From assembly GCA_026987995.1 (NCBI GenBank), contig JALSMC010000300.1, positions 1 through 6,606 of the forward strand: DNA of 6,606 bases, given 5' to 3'. Shown here piece after piece: positions 1 through 6,467 of the stretch (positions within the stretch are counted from its first letter, which is position 1; each line of letters starts with the position of its first letter). The notes under the pieces are model-generated. The model saw only the letters and a list, made by a program, of their open reading frames with translations. It made no database searches and had not been told where the DNA came from. The DNA comes from Sulfurimonas sp. (GTDB taxonomy: Bacteria; Campylobacterota; Campylobacteria; Campylobacterales; Sulfurimonadaceae). The translations under genes and the position numbers were made by a program.

Positions 1-48
1 ATGAGTTTTTGGCTTATTCTTTTCCCTCTTTTTTACCTCATTACTTAG

Positions 49-54
49 TATAAT
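49..54 (+). promoter_or_regulatory. Probable vegetative promoter -10 box of the operon
   Basis: A perfect TATAAT lies here, preceded by a pyrimidine/T-rich tract (about 16-33) and with no TTGACA-like -35 box at the expected 16-18 nt spacing. That arrangement is typical of sigma-70 promoters in Campylobacterota, which rely on T-rich periodic upstream DNA rather than a -35 box. Transcription would start near 60-62, giving a leader of about 120 nt. TATAAA at 135-140 and TACAAT at 112-117 are weaker alternatives closer to the gene. I see no sigma-54 (GG-N10-GC) or sigma-28 signature, so this operon does not look like part of the flagellar regulon hierarchy. The assignment is by motif only. Confidence 0.5.
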
Positions 55-169
55 TAAAACAAATAAAACCAAAAAATAAATAAAATTCCATAATTTTCCC
101 CATAAAGCACCTACAATTCAATTTTAATTTAGTTTATAAAGAGTAAGATTGTTTTAAATTTGATTCTGC
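55..169 (+). other. AT-rich untranslated leader, no gene
   Basis: The stretch between the -10 box and the Shine-Dalgarno has no open reading frame of note and is extremely A/T rich. The only symmetry I see is a short inverted repeat, AAAATT at 82-87 and AATTTT at 92-97 with a 4-nt spacer. It is all A/T and too weak to call an operator or attenuator. No riboswitch fold or terminator is recognisable. Confidence 0.45.
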
Positions 170-177
170 AAGGAGGT
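170..177 (+). promoter_or_regulatory. Strong Shine-Dalgarno of the first gene
   Basis: AAGGAGGT is a full match to the anti-Shine-Dalgarno core and sits 5 nt before the ATG at 183, which fixes that start. It is among the strongest ribosome-binding sites in the window, so high expression of the PAS sensor relative to most downstream genes is plausible. Confidence 0.85.
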
Positions 178-182
178 TTATA

Positions 183-611
183 ATGTCGACAAATAATAAT
201 GATATTAGTACAGATGGTCTAACATTTTTAGATGATGGAGAGGTTCTATATAATGATTTGTACCTTTTATCTGAAACTGATGAGAAGGGTATTATAAGTT
301 ATACCAGTGATTCTTTTCTAAAAGTTGCAAATATGAGAGAGTCTGAGATGGTTGGGCAACCACACAACATCGTAAGACATCAAGATATGCCAAGAGCTGC
401 TTTTAAATCACTTTGGGATGATGTTCAGTCAAAAGGATTTTGGACAGGTTATGTTAAAAACCAACGTAAAGGCGGAGGATACTACTGGGTATATGCTACA
501 GTATTACGTTCTGTAGATAAAAGTGGAAATACAAAATATGTTTCTATTAGAGTGAAACCTTCACGTGAAGATATTCAAAAAGCTCAAGAGCTTTATGCAA
601 CATTAGATTAA
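183..611 (+). CDS. Aer/CetB-like stand-alone PAS redox/aerotaxis sensor
   Basis: A 142-residue soluble protein made of one PAS domain (about residues 25-125) with a short polar N-terminus and a C-terminal helix. It closely follows the N-terminal PAS of E. coli Aer: the GQPHNIVRHQDMPRAAF stretch (59-74) and the later GYVKNQRKGGGYYWV stretch (89-103) can be aligned by eye. The Aer residues R57, H58 and D60, in the region needed for FAD binding, correspond to R65, H66 and D68. The tryptophan before the V-K-N motif (W87) and N93 are also kept. FAD binding and sensing of oxygen or redox state are therefore likely. Unlike Aer there is no membrane anchor, HAMP or signalling domain in the same chain. 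The arrangement resembles Campylobacter CetB, a PAS protein working with a separate receptor, here presumably the next gene 17 nt downstream. The ATG is fixed by the strong Shine-Dalgarno. Function is inferred from family; the PAS identity is secure. Confidence 0.9.
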   Translation: MSTNNNDISTDGLTFLDDGEVLYNDLYLLSETDEKGIISYTSDSFLKVANMRESEMVGQPHNIVRHQDMPRAAFKSLWDDVQSKGFWTGYVKNQRKGGGYYWVYATVLRSVDKSGNTKYVSIRVKPSREDIQKAQELYATLD

Positions 612-628
612 GATAAAAGGAAAATTCA

Positions 629-2518
629 ATGGCTTTAATGAAAAAAGGAAACTCAGGTTCATCTTCTGCAGTAGTATCTTCTGGTGGTGTTGATAAACGC
701 AAGCAGAGAACTTTAGCGAAACAGCAACAAATCAGTGAAAGTATTGCTGGTGTTTCTATGAGTATTTTAGAAAATGCACAAGAGAGTGTGAGTGCTATTG
801 AAGAGTTAAAATCTTCAATGGAGCAGATTGCAACAGCAGCTGAAGAGAATAGTGGAGCAAGTGAGCAAGCACTTTCAAATGTTAAAAATATTAGCTCAAA
901 TATCGGAAAGATGACTGTAACTATAAATGCAGTAACAGCTTCAACACTTTCTGCAGGTGAGAGCATTATGTCTGCAGTTGATAAGATTAATGTGTCAGTT
1001 GAGAGAATGGGAAGTGCTGTAAATGTAGCAAAAGAGTCTTCACAAAAAAGTGAAGAGTTAAAAGAGTCTTCTCAAAATATTGGAAATGCAGTTGGTTTTA
1101 TTGCTAAAATTGCTGATCAAACTAACTTACTTGCATTAAACGCAGCGATTGAAGCATCTCGTGCAAAAGAGCATGGAAAAGGTTTCGCAGTTGTAGCTGA
1201 TGAAACACGTGCTTTAGCGGGAGAGAGTGAAAAAAATGCTGAGTTTATTTCAGAACTTGTAAATAAAATTCAAACAAGTATTGATGGTATTATTAAAAGT
1301 ATTGGTTCGACAACAAATATTATCTCCGGAAATGGAGTTAAGGGTAATGCCTTAGCATTAAAGATGGAAGAACTTACAAAAATAGCAGTCTATTCTGTTG
1401 AAGCGGCTAGAAGTATCGGTTCATATACAACACAACTTGGTGATTTTATAGAAAAAATCAATGAAGGTTCAGGCGATATAGCAAAAGCATCAAGCGAAAT
1501 AGCACTCTCAGTTGAGAGAACTCTTAACTCGATTGAAGTTCAGTCAGATGCTCTTGGTCAAACTGAAGATGATATAAAAGAACTCTCAAACCTTGCAGAA
1601 GAGTTAAAGTACTCAACAGATACTATGAAGTCAGCTGAAGATATCGCGATGAGTGCAGATACTATTAGTGCATCTATGGATGAAATTCAAAATGCTCTTG
1701 AAGATGTAACGAGTTCACTCAACCAGATGGAAGAGTCTTCTCAAAATACAAACCAGAGTGCTTTAAGTAACAAAGAACTTGTTGAAGCAGGTCTATTAAC
1801 AGCCAAAGATATAGATAAACTTATAGAGATTGCAAGAAGAAACTTTGACCTCTTAAAGGTATCGTTTAACGAAGTAAAAGCATCAGTAGTTGAGATTAAA
1901 TCATCATTTGGTGACTCAATTAAAGAGGGAAATAGTGCTGCAGTAGAACTCAACATCATAGTAAAAGAGACAAAAAGTGTTGATAAAACAGTTGGAAATA
2001 TCTCAAACTCAATTGTTCAGTTAAATATGCTTGCTATTAGTGGATCTATTGAAGCTGCTCGTGCTGGAGACTTTGGAAAAGGTTTTGCTGTTGTTAGTGC
2101 TGATATCAGAAACTTAGCAAAAGACTCTGAAAGTAATACTGAAAAGATTAACGATATTGTAGAATCAATGAACTCTGAGATAGATACTGTTAAAAATGAC
2201 TGGGGTGACTTGCTGCACTCACAAGGCAATGAAGAGGGGAATATAAACTCTCTTATTAATGACATCACCGTGATTACGGATGTTTTAGTTGATTTACTTG
2301 ACAAATATACAGGACTTAAAGCTGCGAATGATCAAAACCTTGAAGGTATGAATCAAGTGATGATAGGTATAAGTGAAATACAAAAAGCAGTAGAACTTAG
2401 TGCAAGAAATGCAAGCGAATCGCGTAAGGCAAGTGAGTTAATTATCGATACGGTTACACACATAGGTGAAGGTGTCGAAGAGTTGGCAGTTATGGCAGAC
2501 GAGCTGCAACAAGGTTAA
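629..2518 (+). CDS. Soluble methyl-accepting chemotaxis-like protein with two tandem signalling hairpins
   Basis: A 629-residue all-helical cytosolic protein with no signal peptide, membrane segment, HAMP or sensor domain. After a Ser/Gly/Lys leader (1-29) come two MCP-type units, about 30-329 and 330-629, which align at an offset of exactly 300 residues. Tip 1 (157-200) is near the MCP consensus, with [16 protein letters not shown] followed by SRAKE instead of the usual ARAGE. Tip 2 (456-500) is altered ([10 protein letters not shown], then IEAARAG and [12 protein letters not shown]) but keeps E475, R478 and the GKGFAVV core. Both arms resemble receptor methylation/coiled-coil helices ([12 protein letters not shown] at 63-74; [11 protein letters not shown] at 617-627). 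There is no C-terminal NWETF-type pentapeptide for CheR tethering. Start: ATG with AAGGA 7 nt upstream; a second ATG three codons in has a poorer position. Next to the PAS gene, it is the likely transmitter of that sensor, forming a split, cytoplasmic Aer-like receptor. It could alternatively take input from other partners. Confidence 0.92.
   Translation: MALMKKGNSGSSSAVVSSGGVDKRKQRTLAKQQQISESIAGVSMSILENAQESVSAIEELKSSMEQIATAAEENSGASEQALSNVKNISSNIGKMTVTINAVTASTLSAGESIMSAVDKINVSVERMGSAVNVAKESSQKSEELKESSQNIGNAVGFIAKIADQTNLLALNAAIEASRAKEHGKGFAVVADETRALAGESEKNAEFISELVNKIQTSIDGIIKSIGSTTNIISGNGVKGNALALKMEELTKIAVYSVEAARSIGSYTTQLGDFIEKINEGSGDIAKASSEIALSVERTLNSIEVQSDALGQTEDDIKELSNLAEELKYSTDTMKSAEDIAMSADTISASMDEIQNALEDVTSSLNQMEESSQNTNQSALSNKELVEAGLLTAKDIDKLIEIARRNFDLLKVSFNEVKASVVEIKSSFGDSIKEGNSAAVELNIIVKETKSVDKTVGNISNSIVQLNMLAISGSIEAARAGDFGKGFAVVSADIRNLAKDSESNTEKINDIVESMNSEIDTVKNDWGDLLHSQGNEEGNINSLINDITVITDVLVDLLDKYTGLKAANDQNLEGMNQVMIGISEIQKAVELSARNASESRKASELIIDTVTHIGEGVEELAVMADELQQG
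716..1615 (+). repeat. Receptor internal repeat unit 1 (canonical tip)
   Basis: Codons 30-329 of the receptor. It aligns without gaps to the following 900 bases: the glycine-lysine-glycine-phenylalanine motif after the tip begins at 1175 here and 2075 there, and the IEA codons lie at 1148 and 2048. Nucleotide identity is high only around the tip; elsewhere similarity is visible mainly in protein, so this is an old duplication. The boundaries are set by the 900-nt period and the C-terminus and are approximate at the N-terminal side, where clear similarity begins around residue 37. Confidence 0.75.
1616..2515 (+). repeat. Receptor internal repeat unit 2 (divergent tip)
   Basis: Codons 330-629, ending at the last sense codon. 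In-register matches to unit 1 include E37/E337, the pair SSMEQ/SSLNQ (62-66 and 362-366), G128/G428, all of the tip, G226/G526, GDIAKA/SEIQKA (282-287 and 582-587) and [18 protein letters not shown] (318-326 and 618-626). The Glu pair in the N-terminal arm of unit 1 (E72-E73) is Q372-N373 here, so that possible methylation site is not kept as glutamate. Confidence 0.72.
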
Positions 2519-2522
2519 AAAT

Positions 2523-2525
2523 AGG
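2523..2525 (+). promoter_or_regulatory. Weak Shine-Dalgarno deciding the triple-CheW start
   Basis: AGG within ATAGGTG lies 8 nt before the ATG at 2534. The competing GTG start at 2525 would use AAGG at 2511-2514 (10-nt spacing) inside the end of the receptor gene. ATG preference and spacing favour 2534, which shortens the product by only three residues. Confidence 0.45.
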
Positions 2526-2533
2526 TGCAAACT

Positions 2534-3898
2534 ATGCAAATTGAAGAAATTTTAATCATTAAAAATGCTCAAGAGAATTATGCTGTCTCGACTGATGACA
2601 TAAATCAAATTTCTAGAGTTCCAGACCTTATGCCTTTACCTCTACGCCCTTTTGGAGTAAGAGGACTGTGCTCGGTAGGCGGTAATATTGTCTCCATGGT
2701 TGATATGAACCAGCTACTTGATATGAAAGAAGTAGATATAAATGACCATAAAAGTAGAATAATAAGCTTAAATGAAGATTTTTCATCAAATACATTACTT
2801 GTGAGTGATGTGTATAATACAGTAGAAATTGATCAAGATAAAATAGAATACATAAATAAAGAAGATGATCCTGTTGTTGCTATTTATAAGTATAAGGAAA
2901 CTTTAGTTCAGGTTTTATCATTAAAAGAACTTTTTTCTAAAATGAATAAAGTCTCAATTAAAGCCGAAGATATACAAAATGGAAAGATTAAAGATGTGGC
3001 GGCTAAAGAAGAACAGAGTAGTCGATTTCTTATCTTTTCAATGGCACAAGAAAAGTATGCTCTAGAGATAGACTATCTTCAAGAAATAATCTTAGCGGAT
3101 AACACTTATACTGATATAGCTGGTAGCCAAAAAGATGTTTTAGGTTTAATAACACTCAGAGATGAACTCTTGACAATTATAGACTTACGAGTATATTATG
3201 GGTTTAAAGCTAAAAATAGTGATGCAAATAGAATCCTTGTTGTGTCATATGATGATAAGAAGATTGGTTTATACATAGATTCTATTATAGATATTAAGAG
3301 TTTTTATCAAAAAGATATAGAGTATTTAAGTGATACGTTTGATGGAAATAAAATAGCGGGTGTGATTCATGATGAAGACTCTCTCATTTCATTTTTTGAT
3401 GATAAGTTAATTAATGAGATTTTAAATAAGAATGATGACTTTATAGACTCCGCTAGTGATGATAATCCTGATATTGATGAAGATGACTTTGCTGTTGAAA
3501 CGATAGTGTTTAAGCTCGCTTCTAAAGAGTATGCATTTGATGTTGAGTGTGTTGATGAAATTATCGATATTGTTGACTCCACAGATGTTGCATTTACTGA
3601 TGGAGCAATTGATGGTATTATAAATATTCGGGGACAGATAGTTACAATGCTTTCTCTTTTTACGAAGTTAAATATTGATACATATATAAATGAAGATTCT
3701 AAAATAATTGTTTGTAATATTCAAAATAATCGTATAGGATTTGTGGTTGATAGTGTAAGTGATATACTCACTATCAAAGAAGAAGATATTCGTAGAGAAG
3801 AAGATAAGTATTTTAGTGGAGTTCTGCATTTAGACAATGGAGAAAGACTGGTTCTTCTGATGGATATTGATAAAATAGTAACGAAGGGTATAAATTAA
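2534..3898 (+). CDS. Triple CheW-domain coupling protein
   Basis: 454 residues from the ATG (457 from an alternative GTG at 2525). Three CheW-like beta-barrel domains follow one another: about 2-140, 163-298 and 322-454. They are joined by a lysine/glutamate linker (142-162) and a strongly acidic linker (301-319). CheW couples receptor tips to the CheA P5 domain in chemosensory arrays; most bacteria use a single-domain protein of about 150-170 residues. The signature turn of CheW (L-R-G ahead of P-V-x-D-L) differs in each domain: domain 1 has VGG (arginine lost, G49), domain 2 has LRD (R209 kept, glycine lost) and domain 3 has IRG (365-367, intact) but its following aspartate is serine. The stop overlaps the cheB start by one base (TAATG), so the two are probably translationally coupled. 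It is not CheV, since no receiver domain is present. Confidence 0.88.
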   Translation: MQIEEILIIKNAQENYAVSTDDINQISRVPDLMPLPLRPFGVRGLCSVGGNIVSMVDMNQLLDMKEVDINDHKSRIISLNEDFSSNTLLVSDVYNTVEIDQDKIEYINKEDDPVVAIYKYKETLVQVLSLKELFSKMNKVSIKAEDIQNGKIKDVAAKEEQSSRFLIFSMAQEKYALEIDYLQEIILADNTYTDIAGSQKDVLGLITLRDELLTIIDLRVYYGFKAKNSDANRILVVSYDDKKIGLYIDSIIDIKSFYQKDIEYLSDTFDGNKIAGVIHDEDSLISFFDDKLINEILNKNDDFIDSASDDNPDIDEDDFAVETIVFKLASKEYAFDVECVDEIIDIVDSTDVAFTDGAIDGIINIRGQIVTMLSLFTKLNIDTYINEDSKIIVCNIQNNRIGFVVDSVSDILTIKEEDIRREEDKYFSGVLHLDNGERLVLLMDIDKIVTKGIN

Positions 3899-4968
3899 TG
3901 GCAAAAAGTATATTAATAGTTGATGACTCAGCACTTGTCCGAAAACAGCTAGGTGAAATGATAGGGACACTTAACTTTGAGATAGAGTTCGCTAAAAATG
4001 GAAAAGAAGCTGTGGATAAGGCAACATCTTATCAGTACGATGTGATAACTATGGATATAAATATGCCCATTATGGATGGTATAGAAGCTGTTCGTCAAAT
4101 CATGCAAGCACAACCAACTCCTATACTTATGGTAAGCTCTTTAACTACACAAGATGCAACTATCACTATGGATGCACTTGATTTGGGAGCTGTAGACTAC
4201 ATCGCTAAACCAGGAACTATGAATGTCGGAAAGCATGAAAATCGTGAAGAAATACTCACTAAAGTAGGGTCACTTAGTCGTATATCTCCAAGACGTTTAA
4301 AACGTAAAATGGCAAGACCTGTAACAAGAGAACGCCGTCGTGCCCAAGCATCAACACAAGAGAAAGTAGTCTTAGACAATAGAACTTCTAAAGATATAGA
4401 AAAAGTAGTACTCATTGGCTCATCGACAGGTGGACCAGGATTGATAGAACAGATATGTTCCTCTTTACCTGCAAACTTTAAACATCCTGTTTGTATTGTG
4501 CAGCATATGCCAGAACAGTTTACTGCTGCATTTGCACAACGTCTTGATAGGGCAGCGGTGCTTCCTGTAGTAGAAACAAAACAAAATATGGAGCTTTTAC
4601 CAGGACATATATATGTTGCTCGTGGAGGTGTACATATGCACTTTGCCAAAAAAGTGTCAGGTAAAATAGTGATACGCGAAGAGAAAGACAAGGGAGATAA
4701 CTTTTTTCAACCAAGTGTCAATGAGATGATGAACAGTGCAGCAGAACTCTTTGAAGGGAAGAGTCTTGTTGGTGTGATTCTTACAGGTATTGGTGATGAT
4801 GGTGCTGATGCAATGGTAAAGATGAAAAATGCAGGAGCATATACCTTAGGTGAGAGTGAAGAGAGTGCTACTGTATATGGGATGCCAAAAGAGGCTTACG
4901 ATAGAGGTGGTGTTAGTGAACAACTCAATTTCAATGAGATACTCAAAAAAGTATCTACATTAAGATAA
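3898..4968 (+). CDS. cheB: Chemotaxis response regulator protein-glutamate methylesterase CheB
   Basis: 356 residues, normal full CheB length. An N-terminal receiver (about 3-105) carries the acidic pair D9/D10, the phosphoacceptor D53, S80/S81 at the switch position and K104. The C-terminal methylesterase (about 168-354) has the nucleophile region GSSTGGP with S176 as the likely nucleophile, H203 in VQHMP and D301 in TGIGDDG, matching the Ser-His-Asp triad of the family. It removes methyl groups from receptor glutamates and may deamidate glutamines, and is activated when CheA phosphorylates D53. The linker (about 128-152) is unusually basic. The receiver matters because Campylobacter jejuni CheB lacks one, so here methylesterase feedback by the kinase is possible. 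GAAGGG at 3883-3888 is its ribosome-binding site, inside the end of the CheW gene, and start and stop overlap by one base. Confidence 0.96.
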   Translation: MAKSILIVDDSALVRKQLGEMIGTLNFEIEFAKNGKEAVDKATSYQYDVITMDINMPIMDGIEAVRQIMQAQPTPILMVSSLTTQDATITMDALDLGAVDYIAKPGTMNVGKHENREEILTKVGSLSRISPRRLKRKMARPVTRERRRAQASTQEKVVLDNRTSKDIEKVVLIGSSTGGPGLIEQICSSLPANFKHPVCIVQHMPEQFTAAFAQRLDRAAVLPVVETKQNMELLPGHIYVARGGVHMHFAKKVSGKIVIREEKDKGDNFFQPSVNEMMNSAAELFEGKSLVGVILTGIGDDGADAMVKMKNAGAYTLGESEESATVYGMPKEAYDRGGVSEQLNFNEILKKVSTLR

Positions 4969-4971
4969 GGT

Positions 4972-4977
4972 AGGAGG
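4972..4977 (+). promoter_or_regulatory. Strong Shine-Dalgarno of the HEAT-repeat gene
   Basis: AGGAGG ends 5 nt before the ATG at 4983 and sits in the 14-nt gap after cheB. It is clearly stronger than the sites used by the CheW, cheB and cheR genes, which suggests the HEAT protein is made in higher amount than its enzymatic neighbours. Confidence 0.75.
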
Positions 4978-4982
4978 GAGAG

Positions 4983-5606
4983 ATGGGACTAGTTAAAAAA
5001 CATGTAAAACAAGTTGTAGAAGAGTTAGTTACATATACAAATCTTGATGATGCTACTGAGGCTTTTAATGCAAGTGATGAGGACTCAGAAAAATACTATA
5101 TCATTGATGAAATTGTAAAATTTCATGGTGGTGGAGAGTTTTTGGTTGAATATATACATCATAATGATGTAGACAAAAATGTCGCAACGAAAATTGCATC
5201 TACAATCTCATCGATGGAGCCTGATGAAGCACCTATAGAAAAAATTATGGATCTTTTAAAGCTTGAAAATGCTTACATAAGAAACCTTGGTATATCTATG
5301 TTAAGAGACTTTGGTGATTCTATTAAGTACTATATTGTAAAGTTTTTAATAGGTGATGATAGAGATTTAAGAATATTTGCCATTAATGTTTTAGGTGATG
5401 TTAACTTTAGTGAATCAAGGGAGATGTTAGTTGAATTACTAGAGAGTGAAGAAGATATAAATGTAGCGATGACAGCAGTGGACTATATGAGTGAGATAGG
5501 TGAAGAGAAAGACATTCCTCTTTTAGAATCGCTTAAAGAGCGTTTTAAAAATGAAGTCTATGTAGAATTCGCTGTTGATGGTGCTATAGCCATGATAAAA
5601 GGGTAA
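4983..5606 (+). CDS. HEAT-repeat-like protein of the chemosensory operon
   Basis: A 207-residue, acidic, soluble, all-helical protein. Helix-pair repeats recur every 30-33 residues. The second-helix signature (charged/polar, then V/I-R, A-x-x-x-L, G-D) is seen near 98-112 (IRNLGISMLRDFGD from 99), 128-141 (LRIFAINVLGDV), 159-174 (NVAMTAVDYMSEIGE) and 191-206 (VYVEFAVDGAIAMI), with weaker copies near 38-50 and 64-78. HEAT repeats form curved solenoids that bind other proteins; no catalytic motif is visible. It lies between cheB and cheR with gaps of 14 and 6 nt, so it is almost certainly co-transcribed with the adaptation enzymes and may scaffold them or the receptor. I recall HEAT-type proteins in some non-flagellar chemosensory clusters of other phyla, but I cannot assign this one a function. 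Remote relatives such as phycobilin-lyase-like HEAT proteins are unlikely to share its role. Confidence 0.8.
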   Translation: MGLVKKHVKQVVEELVTYTNLDDATEAFNASDEDSEKYYIIDEIVKFHGGGEFLVEYIHHNDVDKNVATKIASTISSMEPDEAPIEKIMDLLKLENAYIRNLGISMLRDFGDSIKYYIVKFLIGDDRDLRIFAINVLGDVNFSESREMLVELLESEEDINVAMTAVDYMSEIGEEKDIPLLESLKERFKNEVYVEFAVDGAIAMIKG

Positions 5607-5612
5607 AAGAAT

Positions 5613-6443
5613 ATGGCTTATCTATTATCTAAAGATAATTTTACAAAAATAGGAGAGTTTATCTATAGAAAAAGTGGAATACACTTGACAATGGATAAAC
5701 ACTATGAAAAATTAGCAAAGTTTATTGATAGCCGTTCGGCAGAGCTTGGGCTTGAAAACTTTAGAAAATACTTTTTTAAGTTACGATTTGAAGATAAGGA
5801 TGGTTCAGAGTTTCAAGAACTTATGAATGCTGTTACTGTTAACGAGACATATTTTTTTAGAGAAAAGGACCAGTTTGAAGTACTTGTAAATAAAATTTTA
5901 CCAGAACTGCATGCCTCACTACCAGCATCTAAACCTTTAAGAATACTCTCTTCACCATGCTCAACTGGGGAAGAACCTTACTCTATCATTTTGCATATAG
6001 TTGAAGAGGGAAAAGTTGTTGAAGAGCGAGATATAGAAGTTGTTGGTATAGACATTGACTCAACTGTTATTAAAAAAGCACAAATCGCTAAATATAGCGA
6101 TAGAGCTATTCATGCGATACCTAAAGATATTTTAGGAAGATGGTTTAACAAAAAAGCACTTGGTTATGAGTTAGGCGAAGATTTACAAGGAAGTGTAGAC
6201 TTTCAGGTTGTAAATATCTTTGATAAAGCACAAATGCACAAACTCGGAAAATTTGATGTTATCTTCTCAAGAAATATGCTTATCTATTTTGATGATGCAT
6301 CAAGAAAAGAGGTTGCAATGACATTTTATGACATGCTCAACCCAGGTGGTTATGTTCTTTTAGGACATGCTGAATATATGAGTCGAATTGTTTCGGTATT
6401 TAATGCCAAAAAAGTCGATAGTACTTTGATATATCAAAAGTAA
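5613..6443 (+). CDS. cheR: Chemotaxis protein methyltransferase CheR
   Basis: 276 residues, the usual CheR length. It transfers methyl groups from S-adenosylmethionine to receptor glutamates, opposing CheB. The N-terminal helical domain (about 5-75) leads into the family hallmark TVNETYFFR (75-83). The SAM-binding core has SSPCSTGEEPYS (113-124), the acidic strand end GIDID (145-149), the VNIF stretch (200-203), and FDVIFSRNMLIYF (214-226). GHAE (251-254) precedes the last strands. All expected motifs are present, so it should be active. The neighbouring receptor ends without a pentapeptide tether, which fits a pentapeptide-independent CheR, though I cannot decide that from the beta-subdomain by eye. 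The ribosome-binding site AAAAGGG (5597-5603) overlaps the last codons of the HEAT gene, suggesting coupling. Confidence 0.96.
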   Translation: MAYLLSKDNFTKIGEFIYRKSGIHLTMDKHYEKLAKFIDSRSAELGLENFRKYFFKLRFEDKDGSEFQELMNAVTVNETYFFREKDQFEVLVNKILPELHASLPASKPLRILSSPCSTGEEPYSIILHIVEEGKVVEERDIEVVGIDIDSTVIKKAQIAKYSDRAIHAIPKDILGRWFNKKALGYELGEDLQGSVDFQVVNIFDKAQMHKLGKFDVIFSRNMLIYFDDASRKEVAMTFYDMLNPGGYVLLGHAEYMSRIVSVFNAKKVDSTLIYQK

Positions 6444-6467
6444 TTAAATTTAATAAAAGGAAAAAAA

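Noticed and set aside
1..48. A short hydrophobic reading frame open at the left edge (15 residues, stop TAG at 46-48), possibly the tail of an upstream membrane protein.
   Set aside because: Only 45 coding bases of pyrimidine-rich DNA; T-rich sequence reads as hydrophobic residues by chance. It overlaps the T-tract of the promoter. More upstream sequence would decide.
82..97. AAAATT/AATTTT inverted repeat with a 4-nt spacer in the leader.
   Set aside because: All A/T arms of 6 bp are expected often in such AT-rich DNA; the stem would be too unstable for a terminator and there is no basis to name an operator.
547..966. Minus-strand open frame of 139 codons across the PAS/receptor junction.
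   Set aside because: It lies antisense to two well-supported genes, has no good ribosome-binding site, and its composition (Ser/Leu/Ile/Phe) is what the complement of AT-rich coding DNA gives.
2534..3898. Reading the triple CheW protein as CheV or as part of a CheA fusion.
   Set aside because: There is no receiver motif (no D-D near a strand start with a later D and K) and no HPt or ATPase motif; the sequence is accounted for by three CheW domains and linkers.
4197..4691. Minus-strand open frame of 164 codons inside cheB, with some Cys-rich stretches.
   Set aside because: Entirely antisense to the intact catalytic region of cheB; no family resemblance and no independent start signals.
6444..6467. 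Possible internal promoter or terminator between cheR and the CheY-like gene.
   Set aside because: The 24-nt gap is AT-rich but has no hairpin, no T-run after a stem and no convincing TATAAT; it is explained as a spacer plus Shine-Dalgarno.
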